Source of the DNA: Protofrankia sp963555925
Lineage (GTDB): Bacteria > Actinomycetota > Actinomycetes > Frankiales > Frankiaceae
Length of the DNA stretch: 64,000 nt
NCBI GenBank assembly: GCA_963555925.1
Contig: CAUVXJ010000044.1
Span: forward strand, 1-64,000
Reading direction: 5' to 3'
Position 1 is the first letter of the stretch. Every line of letters begins with the position of its first letter. Positions 17,117 through 24,905 of this stretch are shown piece after piece. The notes under the pieces were generated by a model that had not been told where the DNA came from, did no database searches, and saw nothing but the letters and a program-made list of their open reading frames with translations. The position numbers and the translations under genes are program-made.

Positions 17117-17839
17117 TTGAGTGGCGATCGGACTCGATACCCTGCAGATCCGGTTGCGGTCCGCCGATGGCCGCCGCAGAGTTTCCTGGCGGCATTGAGC
17201 GACCAGGACCGCAATGAGCTGTTAGCGCTCGGCCGGCCACAGCTGTATCGCCGAGACGAGGCCCTGATGCTGCAGGGTGAGGACAGAAACCATGTCGTTG
17301 TGATTCTGCGTGGATTCAGCAAGATCATTCATGAGGATACTCTCGGCGCGAAGATGGTGCTGGCCATCCGCGGACAAGGGGACATCGTCGGGGAGTTGGC
17401 CGGTCTTCTTAATCGACCCCGAGCCGCGACAGTACGGGCCTGCGGACCGGCAAGCGTCCGGATGATGGGTTTTTCTGCTTTCAACAGCTTTCTCTCCGGC
17501 CACCCCGATGCCTCTCTTGCGTTGGCGCGCGCGACGGCTTTCAAGCTCGACAGCTCTGATCGACGCCTGATCGACGCCGGCGTCCGGCGAGCTCTGACCC
17601 GTATCGCGCGATTACTGGAGGACCTCGCCGGGCGGTACGGTGAACCGTGCGAGGGTGGTGTTGTGGATATCGCGGTAGATTTACCGCAGGCCGATCTCGC
17701 GGCGATGGCCGGTATGAGTCCATCCAGCGTCTACCGGCAGATCTGCCTGCTGCGGGATACCGGTGTGATCTCCAACCGGTATGCCCGCATCCGGGTTCTC
17801 AATCATGATCGACTTCGGGCTCTGGCGTTGGCGGCATGA
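17117..17839 (+). CDS. Crp/Fnr-family cyclic-nucleotide-binding regulator
   Basis: A 240-aa regulator. A cNMP-binding beta-barrel spans about residues 25-135 (RDEALMLQGEDRNHVVVILRG, GDIVGELAGLLNRPRAATVRA). A Crp-type winged helix spans about 165-225 (LPQADLAAMAGMSPSSVYRQI). No Cys set for an Fnr iron-sulfur cluster is seen, so a nucleotide or similar small ligand is more likely. The TTG start at 17117 is supported by an aggggagga site four bases upstream. Its stop overlaps the start of the cyclase-like gene (ATGA), which strongly links it to local cyclic-nucleotide signalling. It could regulate the CHAT/GTPase genes downstream or the hyp operon upstream. Confidence 0.9.
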   Translation: MSGDRTRYPADPVAVRRWPPQSFLAALSDQDRNELLALGRPQLYRRDEALMLQGEDRNHVVVILRGFSKIIHEDTLGAKMVLAIRGQGDIVGELAGLLNRPRAATVRACGPASVRMMGFSAFNSFLSGHPDASLALARATAFKLDSSDRRLIDAGVRRALTRIARLLEDLAGRYGEPCEGGVVDIAVDLPQADLAAMAGMSPSSVYRQICLLRDTGVISNRYARIRVLNHDRLRALALAA

Positions 17840-18603
17840 ACGCGGGATACCCCGACGAGAGACGCCGGCTGCTGCTGGCTGTTGACATCGTCCAGTACGG
17901 CCGGCGGACCCGCGACGAACAGTACAACGCGCAGGAACTGCTCGTCAGAGCGCTGGCGCGCGCCTATGACGCGGCAGGCCTCGATCGTGATGTCGTCGAG
18001 GTCGAGAAGCTCCGCCAACCGGGCGGTGACGCCGTCGTCGATCTTGTGCCACCCGACATTCCCGAAGCACGTGTCGTCGCTGGTCTCGTCCATGGCCTGC
18101 ACCATGCCCTGCTGTCATTAAACGATCTCCTCAATGACCACGGCCGGTTGCGACTGAGGGCCGCCATCAGCCAGGGCCTCGCCGCTCCCGGGCCGACCGG
18201 GATGACCGGCGAGGACGTGGTGACGGTGTGCCGGATCCGGGACTCCGATGTGGCGCGGGATATGCTGCGCGCCACGCCCACCGCTCACCTGCTCGTCCTG
18301 TTGACGGACGACATCTACCGGGGAACCGTCGTTCCAGGGCGGTATGGACTGCGCCGCCCTGATTTCGTCCGGGTCCGCGTGCGGGAGAAGGAACTGGACA
18401 CCATCGCGTGGCTGCACATTCCCGGACACGCGGTGTCAGCCTCCGACCAGCCGTCGGGTCATGGGCCGACCGATGCCGTGCCGATCTCCCAGATGTGGGT
18501 GTCACCCGGCGGGCTGCGCCTGCCGCCGGGTTTGTCCCCGGCGACCGGGCCGTTCACTCCCAACGACCTGGATCTGCCCGGGCGCCATCCCGGGGCGTTC
18601 TGA
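17836..18603 (+). CDS. Class III nucleotide-cyclase-like protein
   Basis: A 255-aa protein whose first 165 residues resemble the class III cyclase fold. A metal-binding Asp in LLLAVDI (Asp17), a second in QPGGDAVV (Asp65), the RLRLRAAISQG strand (like the cyclase R-I-G-I-x-x-G) and GEDVVTVCRIRD (like G-x-x-V-N-x-A-A-R) are visible. The usual Asn of the last motif is Thr here, while the Arg remains. It may be an active cyclase with altered specificity or a nucleotide-binding sensor. The remaining 90 residues are Pro/Gly-rich. Coupling to the Crp-like gene by ATGA suggests that it makes or controls that regulator's ligand. The match is by motif only. Confidence 0.65.
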   Translation: MNAGYPDERRRLLLAVDIVQYGRRTRDEQYNAQELLVRALARAYDAAGLDRDVVEVEKLRQPGGDAVVDLVPPDIPEARVVAGLVHGLHHALLSLNDLLNDHGRLRLRAAISQGLAAPGPTGMTGEDVVTVCRIRDSDVARDMLRATPTAHLLVLLTDDIYRGTVVPGRYGLRRPDFVRVRVREKELDTIAWLHIPGHAVSASDQPSGHGPTDAVPISQMWVSPGGLRLPPGLSPATGPFTPNDLDLPGRHPGAF

Positions 18604-18644
18604 TTCCGACCCCGGTAAATGTTGTAACCGACGTTGCGTCGCCG

Positions 18645-19199
18645 CTACTCCGACACCGGAAGGACAATCCGGAAGGGTACAAATTCCGTGGGCTTCGCAT
18701 CGACGGTCTCGACGTCCACGAGCCGGGGCTTGGCCACCGTGGCCTCGCCGTCCATGATTCCTTGTAGAATCGTTGTCTCGGCCGGCAGTTCCAGCGTGGC
18801 ATCTACCGTGGCGGACCCGAGCCGCAGCGGATGTCCCGGCCGCGCATGGAATTCCCAGCGGAAATCGGCCGAGTTCTGCCCCCATGTGGTAATGAGCGGG
18901 ATGGGCGTACCCGATTCATCCGTGTCCGCCCCAACCTCCCGCCGTCCGGGTTCCAGGATCAGTGCTCGTGCACTGGGCAGATCCAGCCAGACGTGGAAGG
19001 ACACCCAGGTGAACCGATGCCCGGCTGGCAGGTCGTTGAGATCGAACAGGAAGCGCACCAGGATGTGCCGAGTGGTGTGGGCAGCCGGCCGCAGCCGGAT
19101 GATGTCGGGAAGATTGTCCAGACCGAGCAGGTAGACGTCGGGTTGCCGGAAGACTATGCTTCCCTCCTTCACCGGCAGGCGCGTGCCGCTGTCGTCCAT
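18645..19199 (-). CDS. 184-aa protein of unknown function, divergent from the CHAT gene
   Basis: I do not recognise the family. The start ATG at 19199 has a clear ggaggag site. The sequence alternates hydrophobic and polar residues and has many aromatic residues, suggesting a mostly beta fold. Examples are VYLLGLDNLPDIIRLRP, a central FTWVSFHVWLDLP stretch, and FRWEFHARPGHPLRLGSATV. There is no signal peptide or membrane segment and no obvious catalytic motif. It shares a 178-bp divergent promoter region with the CHAT protease gene and converges on the cyclase-like gene, so it is likely part of the same locus. Confidence 0.8.
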   Translation of the reverse strand: MDDSGTRLPVKEGSIVFRQPDVYLLGLDNLPDIIRLRPAAHTTRHILVRFLFDLNDLPAGHRFTWVSFHVWLDLPSARALILEPGRREVGADTDESGTPIPLITTWGQNSADFRWEFHARPGHPLRLGSATVDATLELPAETTILQGIMDGEATVAKPRLVDVETVDAKPTEFVPFRIVLPVSE

Positions 19200-19377
19200 C
19201 GCGGTCTCCTCCGAGTAGAGACCGCGCCGGGCCAGCGGCGCCCCCGGCGGGACAGGCTCCGCTTCATCCCGACTTCCAGTTCGTACGTTCTCATCCCTTT
19301 CGTCGTCCGTGTTCTCAGTGTCGGGATCAGCCGGGGCCACAGCGCGCTCCTGTCGTAAGTAGCGAATACGGGGGAAT
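19200..19377. promoter_or_regulatory. Divergent promoter region of the CHAT gene and the 184-aa gene
   Basis: 178 bp between two divergent starts, each with its own ribosome site (ggaggag leftward, ggggga rightward). Both promoters should lie here and could be bound by the nearby Crp-like regulator. I do not see a clear TGTGA-N6-TCACA site. Confidence 0.5.
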
Positions 19378-22191
19378 ATGGTCCAGATTAGACAGTTCGT
19401 GCCCGAGGGAGTCGTCGAGGTCACGGCGATCAGCCGTATCTCGGAATCAGCCAGCCTCGAGCAGGCGTTCCGCTCGGCACGGTGGGTGTTTCACGACGAC
19501 GGACGCTGCCTGTTCGTCACGGCCCCCGGAGATCTGGCCGACGACCTGTCCCCGCTGGCCGGACGGTGGTCCGGCAATGATGCGCTCCGGGTGGTTCAGC
19601 TGGAGCGGGCAAGCATACGCGGGGTGTCGGTGTCGCTGATGGGCCGCATCCGCCGGGACCGCGACGGCCGCCGGTTCACCGGACAGTACGAGAGCTACTG
19701 GCGTGAACGCGCGCGCATACATGCGGTTACCGTCGGGCTGACCGACGACCCGGCCGTGCTCGTGACCGCCGGAATCCGGACGCTGGCCGGTATGCCGATC
19801 CCGGCTGCGTTCATCGGTGTGACCGAAGGTGTGTGCGGCAGTCAGCCGTTCGGGCCATTGGAGATCGAGTTCAGCCTCACCGACGCCGGGGGCGGCTCGC
19901 CACATCCGATCGGGTTCGTGCTCTCGCCCACGGATCACCTGGCGTTCGGCGGGCTCCTGTGGCTGGCCGGCACTGCGGACCTCACCGCGAACGACCCCGG
20001 CCAGACATATATCACCGTAACGGATGGCCACATCGAAGCGTCGATGTCGGCCACCGGCACGTCCACGATGGCGGTGACGTTCTCGGTGCCCGCGCGCGCC
20101 GGATTCGGCTATGCCCCCGCTCCGGCGTGGATCAACGAGCTTGCCGCCTCGGAGCCACCGCCCGGGATGGACCGGTTGCCGGATCTGGATGGATTGGGTC
20201 TGGCCTCGATACCCGTCCCCGCTATCGAGGCAAGGCTGAGTCTCCGGGTGAAACCGGGTGACCGGCCGGACACCCTGTATCTGAGCGGGCGGGTAGCCGC
20301 TCGTGGCCATCTGCCCGCCCAGAGCGTCGACTACCAGGCGACCGTGACCGCGACCGCCCGGCTGCCCACAGTCTCGGGTTTCGACGCCGAGGAGTTCGAC
20401 CGGCAGTGGAGGCTCGCGGCCGTCGACCGCAACCTCGGCCCACCGTCGGCGCCCTCTGTCGCACCCGCTGTACTCGCTCCTCGGACTGATCCCGCTCGCG
20501 CGCCCGCCGCCGGACCCGCCCGCACATGGCGCGACATTCGGGACGCGGGCTTCAGGGAGGCCCGTGCCGGTCGCCTGAGCCCGGCGATACAGCTCCTGAC
20601 CAAAGCGCTCGCCGGCTGTCGTGCCGAGGAGGATGATCCGGGCCTCAGCGCCTACTCCCGGTATCACGCCCTGATCTCCGAAAGCACGATCCTGGGGGTC
20701 CTGCTGTCCTGCCAGGATGACCGAAGCGATCGTGAGGTCGTGCTCGATCTGCTCGTTCGCGGGGTCGAGGTGACACGATTGTTGGAAGAAAGTCCGAACA
20801 CCGGGGCGGACACACGGGCAAGCCTGCGGCAGGCGGTCGGCGCCCTCGGTGATGTTCTGGAGCGGTGGCGGCAAGTACTGACTACCGAGATCGAACGGGT
20901 GGATCTTCTTGAAGCCTTCGGGCCGTACTTCAACACGCTGGTGGGGTTCCTCGCCGGCTTCGGCCGCGCGGACACCGCGCTCGTGGCCTCGGAGAACGCG
21001 CGGGCGCGGGCTTTCGCCGACCTGCTGTCGGCCCGGCACTCGGGTATGCACCCGGATCGGGCGCGTCACGGCGCATCGCAGGTGCCGCCCGCGGCTCCGG
21101 CCCTGACCGCACCCGCGATCAGGGCCGCGGTGGCTGGCTACGGCGCGGTAGTCGTCGAGTACTGGATCTCCGAGGCCGGGTGCTTCGCGTGGATCGTCAC
21201 GCCCGCCGGCCAGATCGCCAAGGTTCGGCTGGCGACCAGCCAACGGCAACTGGTGGATCGGCTCGAACTGCTTCGAGCTGCGATGAAGCCGGCGCGCGAC
21301 GCGGATCCGGCGCGGCGATGGGCACGGCAGCGGGCATTGCTGGGGGAGATGTACGAGGTGTTGATACGCCCGCTCCCCGCTGCCCTCCTGCCCGCTGACG
21401 GCGAGGTGCTGGCGATCGTCCCGCACCGAGCGCTCTTCAACATGCCGTGGGCCGCGCTTCTCGATGACAGTGAGGCTTACCTGATAGAGCAGTACGCGCT
21501 GGTCATGCTGCCCTCGATCGGCACACTCACCGTGACCGGTCTGGACCGGCTGGGGCCACCGGCCGCACCGCGTGGTCTGCTTGCGTTGGTCAATCCGACG
21601 ATGCCGGCGCCCTCCCCGGGTACCGACAGGCTGCCGGCACTACCCCGCGTCGAGCGGGACCTGCCGGCATTCACCGCGCTCTTCCCGGCGCAGAACGTCC
21701 GGCGGTTCACCGGAGATTCCGCGACACTGTGCGCACTGGCCGATGCCGGCCGGGGCTATGACGTGGTGCTTCTGGGAACGCACGGTCATGGCAACGAGGA
21801 GGACCCCGATGCGTCATACCTGGCGTTCGCACCGGACGAGGGCCGCCACACCGGCCTGGCCACCATTGCCGAGATAGCGGATCTGCGGCTGTCGTGTCAG
21901 CTCGCCGTTCTGCTCGCATGTGAGAGCGGCCGGGGACGGATCACCGGTGACGGCGTGCTCGGCATCAGCCGTGCCTTCCTGCTCGCGGGTGCCACCTCGT
22001 TGCTGTCGACGTTGTGGCTGGCGCCGGCGCAGATCACGCCCGCGCTCATCTACTGGATGATGGATGCGTGGGTCCGCGGAGGTGCGGGACGGGCAGAGGC
22101 GTTGCGCCGGGCGCAGATCGACTACGCCGAGCGATACCGCGACCAGCCCTGGTTGTGGTCCGGCTTTCAGCTGACCGGGGCCTGGCGCTGA
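19378..22191 (+). CDS. CHAT-domain caspase-like protease with an N-terminal beta region
   Basis: A 937-aa protein. The C-terminal third is a full CHAT domain: the catalytic His in LLGTHGHG (His802), the catalytic Cys in LLACESG (Cys848), and the family closing stretch GDGVLGISRAFLLAGATSLLSTLW. A helical, TPR-like region lies at about residues 385-560. The first 340 residues are unlike known CHAT partners to my eye and look beta-rich, with lipocalin- or immunoglobulin-like strands. There is no signal peptide or membrane helix. CHAT proteases cleave specific partners after activation. The GTPases encoded just downstream on the same strand are the obvious candidates as partner or substrate. ATG at 19378 has a ggggga site. 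Confidence 0.9.
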   Translation: MVQIRQFVPEGVVEVTAISRISESASLEQAFRSARWVFHDDGRCLFVTAPGDLADDLSPLAGRWSGNDALRVVQLERASIRGVSVSLMGRIRRDRDGRRFTGQYESYWRERARIHAVTVGLTDDPAVLVTAGIRTLAGMPIPAAFIGVTEGVCGSQPFGPLEIEFSLTDAGGGSPHPIGFVLSPTDHLAFGGLLWLAGTADLTANDPGQTYITVTDGHIEASMSATGTSTMAVTFSVPARAGFGYAPAPAWINELAASEPPPGMDRLPDLDGLGLASIPVPAIEARLSLRVKPGDRPDTLYLSGRVAARGHLPAQSVDYQATVTATARLPTVSGFDAEEFDRQWRLAAVDRNLGPPSAPSVAPAVLAPRTDPARAPAAGPARTWRDIRDAGFREARAGRLSPAIQLLTKALAGCRAEEDDPGLSAYSRYHALISESTILGVLLSCQDDRSDREVVLDLLVRGVEVTRLLEESPNTGADTRASLRQAVGALGDVLERWRQVLTTEIERVDLLEAFGPYFNTLVGFLAGFGRADTALVASENARARAFADLLSARHSGMHPDRARHGASQVPPAAPALTAPAIRAAVAGYGAVVVEYWISEAGCFAWIVTPAGQIAKVRLATSQRQLVDRLELLRAAMKPARDADPARRWARQRALLGEMYEVLIRPLPAALLPADGEVLAIVPHRALFNMPWAALLDDSEAYLIEQYALVMLPSIGTLTVTGLDRLGPPAAPRGLLALVNPTMPAPSPGTDRLPALPRVERDLPAFTALFPAQNVRRFTGDSATLCALADAGRGYDVVLLGTHGHGNEEDPDASYLAFAPDEGRHTGLATIAEIADLRLSCQLAVLLACESGRGRITGDGVLGISRAFLLAGATSLLSTLWLAPAQITPALIYWMMDAWVRGGAGRAEALRRAQIDYAERYRDQPWLWSGFQLTGAWR

Positions 22192-22294
22192 CCCGACCGG
22201 GCCAACCGCGTGCGGATCCACATATCCGAACGGGAGCAGCTCAAACCGGTCACCTGACCGATTCTGGTCCGGTGGTCGGACCTACGTTGACCTC

Positions 22295-24844
22295 GTGAGC
22301 GATTTGATAGCGGAAAAGATCGCGGAGGCTCTCCGCTCCCGCGCGCGGCTGCGGCCGTTCGTCACCGAGCTGGTCGAGCGGTGGGAGTCCCTGCGCCGGC
22401 ATGTGGACGAGCTCATCACCGCCGCTACGCGGGCCCGCTCCGAGGCGGCCGGGTTGCAACCGCCGCGCCCGATCGGGCGTGACATCGAGGACGTTCTCGG
22501 CCGGCCGTCACTGCGTGAGGAGGCGCTCCGACAGCTTCGTGACGATCTCGCAGAGCTCCTTGCCGGGCTGCGCACGGTAGAGGCCCGCTTCAACCGCGAG
22601 ACGGTCAACATAGGCGTCATCGGGGAGATGAACGCGGGGAAGAGCACCTTCCTCAGGCAGATCGCGAACCTGCCCTCCGAGGTCCTCCCCACCTGGGGTC
22701 TTCTCGCGACCACCGCGAGCCGCAGCGCAATCTACCATGACCCCCACCGCCGTGAGGCTGTGGTGTTCCTGCGTACCTGGAAAGAGTTCCGGCGCGACTA
22801 CCTGCTGCCCTACCACAAAGAACTCTTCCTGACCGACCCACCGACCCAGTCGGACGATTTCTCGAAATACAAATATCCGACCTGGAGCGAATATAAAAAA
22901 TATGCCTCCGAACATCCGGATGCATCGGACAAACCGTCCCTCCAGGAATCCCTGAATCGTCTCAGGGAAGCATCGGAATCATTCGACTCCTACCGCGACC
23001 TGCTGACCGGCGATAAATCGAAGAAGGTCGTGGAACTGGATGAACTAGCGCAATACGTGGCCTATCCGAATCCTTCGGCGTCAGCGAACGCACCGTCCCC
23101 GGCCAAGGATTCAGTCGAGAAACGACTCTACCTGGCGGTAAGTCATGTCGATATCTTCTGCGATTTCGGCGAGAACGCGGTCACCGGGCTGGCCCTGAAC
23201 GACATGCCGGGTATGGGTGAGCACGGTCTCCACCTGAGCCGGCACTTCCTGCACGGCCTCGTGGACCAAGTCGACGTTCTGCTCCAGGTCAAGCGACCGC
23301 GTGTGCAGGCGGGCGGGTTCACAGAGGTTGACTTCCAGGCGCAGGACCACGTCCATGCCACTCGGGGCGTTCTGCCGCTGCGGGACTTCCTGTTGGTGGT
23401 CCTGAACCGGGATCGTGCTCACCTTACGGACGAGCAGTTCGATGTGGCGTTACGGGAAGTCGCCAAGGCTACGTCCGGCACCGAGGTGGCGACGCTCGTC
23501 GGCGACGTGATCGACAGCACGGCCGTGCACGAAGAGATCATCCTGCCGGTTCTCAGTCATCTCGCCAGCCGGCTAGCCAGCATGGATCAACGTGTCCTGG
23601 ATGACATCCTGCGACGACTGGGCCGTCCGCTGGAGGATACCCGCGACCTGGGCGATCTCCTCGTCGGCGAGGTCGCTCGCTGGCGGCCACAGCTTCCGCG
23701 CCGTGAAAGCCTGATCCACCACGCCGCGAAGCGGACGGCGGAGAACATCTCACGCGATCTCGAACGGCTGCGGGACGTCTACTTGTCCGACGTTTCCGAA
23801 GGCCGACGCGATGGAGATCTCGACGCCGCTGTCGCGGGCGCGACCGATCAGGTACGGAAGTGGATCGACGGCGGTCTGGGTGCCGGTTCGAAGGAACGGT
23901 GGGTGGAGGAGGTTCGTCCCGCGATCGCGCGGGACGAACCTGGTGAGGTCAAGCGTCGGGCCGACGTTGCCCGCCGCGAGGTCGCGCGCGCGTTCGGGCA
24001 TGTGGAGCGCTCGCTCGGCGACGCCATCGCGCAGCAGCGAGACGAAGTCGCATCGATCTTCCGGAAGCATCTGCACCCGGATCTCGTACCCGACACCGCG
24101 GACGCTTTGGAGAAACTGCTCGAGGCAGCACGCAAGGACGGGCTCGCGGCGATGATCGGAGTACTGGAAGACTATCTGCCTGGCCTGTCAGATCCATCCG
24201 GCCGATCGCCGCACCGACAGCTCTACCTGACGACGTGCCATCCCATCATCCGTCGCATTCACTGGCACGACGTTTTCACCGAGATCTACGCGGACCTTCC
24301 CTCCCCGGTACGGACAAGTGTCGCAAATCCAACCGCGGACATCATCGAAACCATAGCGACCGAAGTCCTGGAGAATTTCACGCCGGTGCCGTCCACGGCG
24401 GCGCAGCCCGCTGTCCACGAGCTGCGGGTCCGCCTGGAGATCCTGCTGAGAAGATTGCGGGAAAATCCGGCAGCGTTGCCCACCGAAATCGCCGCGATAC
24501 CGAGCGCCGGCCTGCGAGGGGACGAGCTCGTCGAACGGGCGTACAGCGCGCTCACCACCTCGGTGGAAAAGGCGCTCGAGGATCTCGGGCGCCGGCTCGG
24601 CGAGGAGTCCCGGCGAGTGGTTGTTCTTCTCTTTGCCGCGATCGACGCCTTCTTCGATTCCTTCGCCGGCATCCCGGAAATCGTCGAGGAGTTGGTGGAA
24701 CTGTGCACGCCGATGGCTGATTCCGTGTGGCCGGAGATATCGGACCATCGGTTGGCGTCGTTGGCACAGCGGCTCAGCGAGTTGACGGAAAGCGCCCAGG
24801 GCCTGGTTGCCGGTGCGGACGCCATCTCGCTTACCGCACTCTGA
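22295..24844 (+). CDS. Dynamin-like large GTPase
   Basis: An 849-aa protein with a dynamin-superfamily GTPase domain: G1 GEMNAGKST (Lys116), G3 DMPGMGE (Asp303) and a likely G4 LNRD. About 100 residues of helix precede the domain, and a long helical stalk follows, with heptad-like Leu/Arg/Glu spacing. Bacterial dynamins tubulate or fuse membranes, and some protect against phage-induced membrane damage. A hydrophobic helical stretch near residues 770-800 (VVVLLFAAIDAFFDSFAGI) could touch membrane. The GTG start has no clear ribosome site and may be leaderless. A segment at 22855-22930 is locally AT-rich, using codons unusual for this genome. Confidence 0.88.
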   Translation: MSDLIAEKIAEALRSRARLRPFVTELVERWESLRRHVDELITAATRARSEAAGLQPPRPIGRDIEDVLGRPSLREEALRQLRDDLAELLAGLRTVEARFNRETVNIGVIGEMNAGKSTFLRQIANLPSEVLPTWGLLATTASRSAIYHDPHRREAVVFLRTWKEFRRDYLLPYHKELFLTDPPTQSDDFSKYKYPTWSEYKKYASEHPDASDKPSLQESLNRLREASESFDSYRDLLTGDKSKKVVELDELAQYVAYPNPSASANAPSPAKDSVEKRLYLAVSHVDIFCDFGENAVTGLALNDMPGMGEHGLHLSRHFLHGLVDQVDVLLQVKRPRVQAGGFTEVDFQAQDHVHATRGVLPLRDFLLVVLNRDRAHLTDEQFDVALREVAKATSGTEVATLVGDVIDSTAVHEEIILPVLSHLASRLASMDQRVLDDILRRLGRPLEDTRDLGDLLVGEVARWRPQLPRRESLIHHAAKRTAENISRDLERLRDVYLSDVSEGRRDGDLDAAVAGATDQVRKWIDGGLGAGSKERWVEEVRPAIARDEPGEVKRRADVARREVARAFGHVERSLGDAIAQQRDEVASIFRKHLHPDLVPDTADALEKLLEAARKDGLAAMIGVLEDYLPGLSDPSGRSPHRQLYLTTCHPIIRRIHWHDVFTEIYADLPSPVRTSVANPTADIIETIATEVLENFTPVPSTAAQPAVHELRVRLEILLRRLRENPAALPTEIAAIPSAGLRGDELVERAYSALTTSVEKALEDLGRRLGEESRRVVVLLFAAIDAFFDSFAGIPEIVEELVELCTPMADSVWPEISDHRLASLAQRLSELTESAQGLVAGADAISLTAL

Positions 24845-24905
24845 CGGCCGATCCGTAATATTCTCCTGAGCCGAACGGACCGCCTACCCGAAGGGACGGA
24901 ACAGC

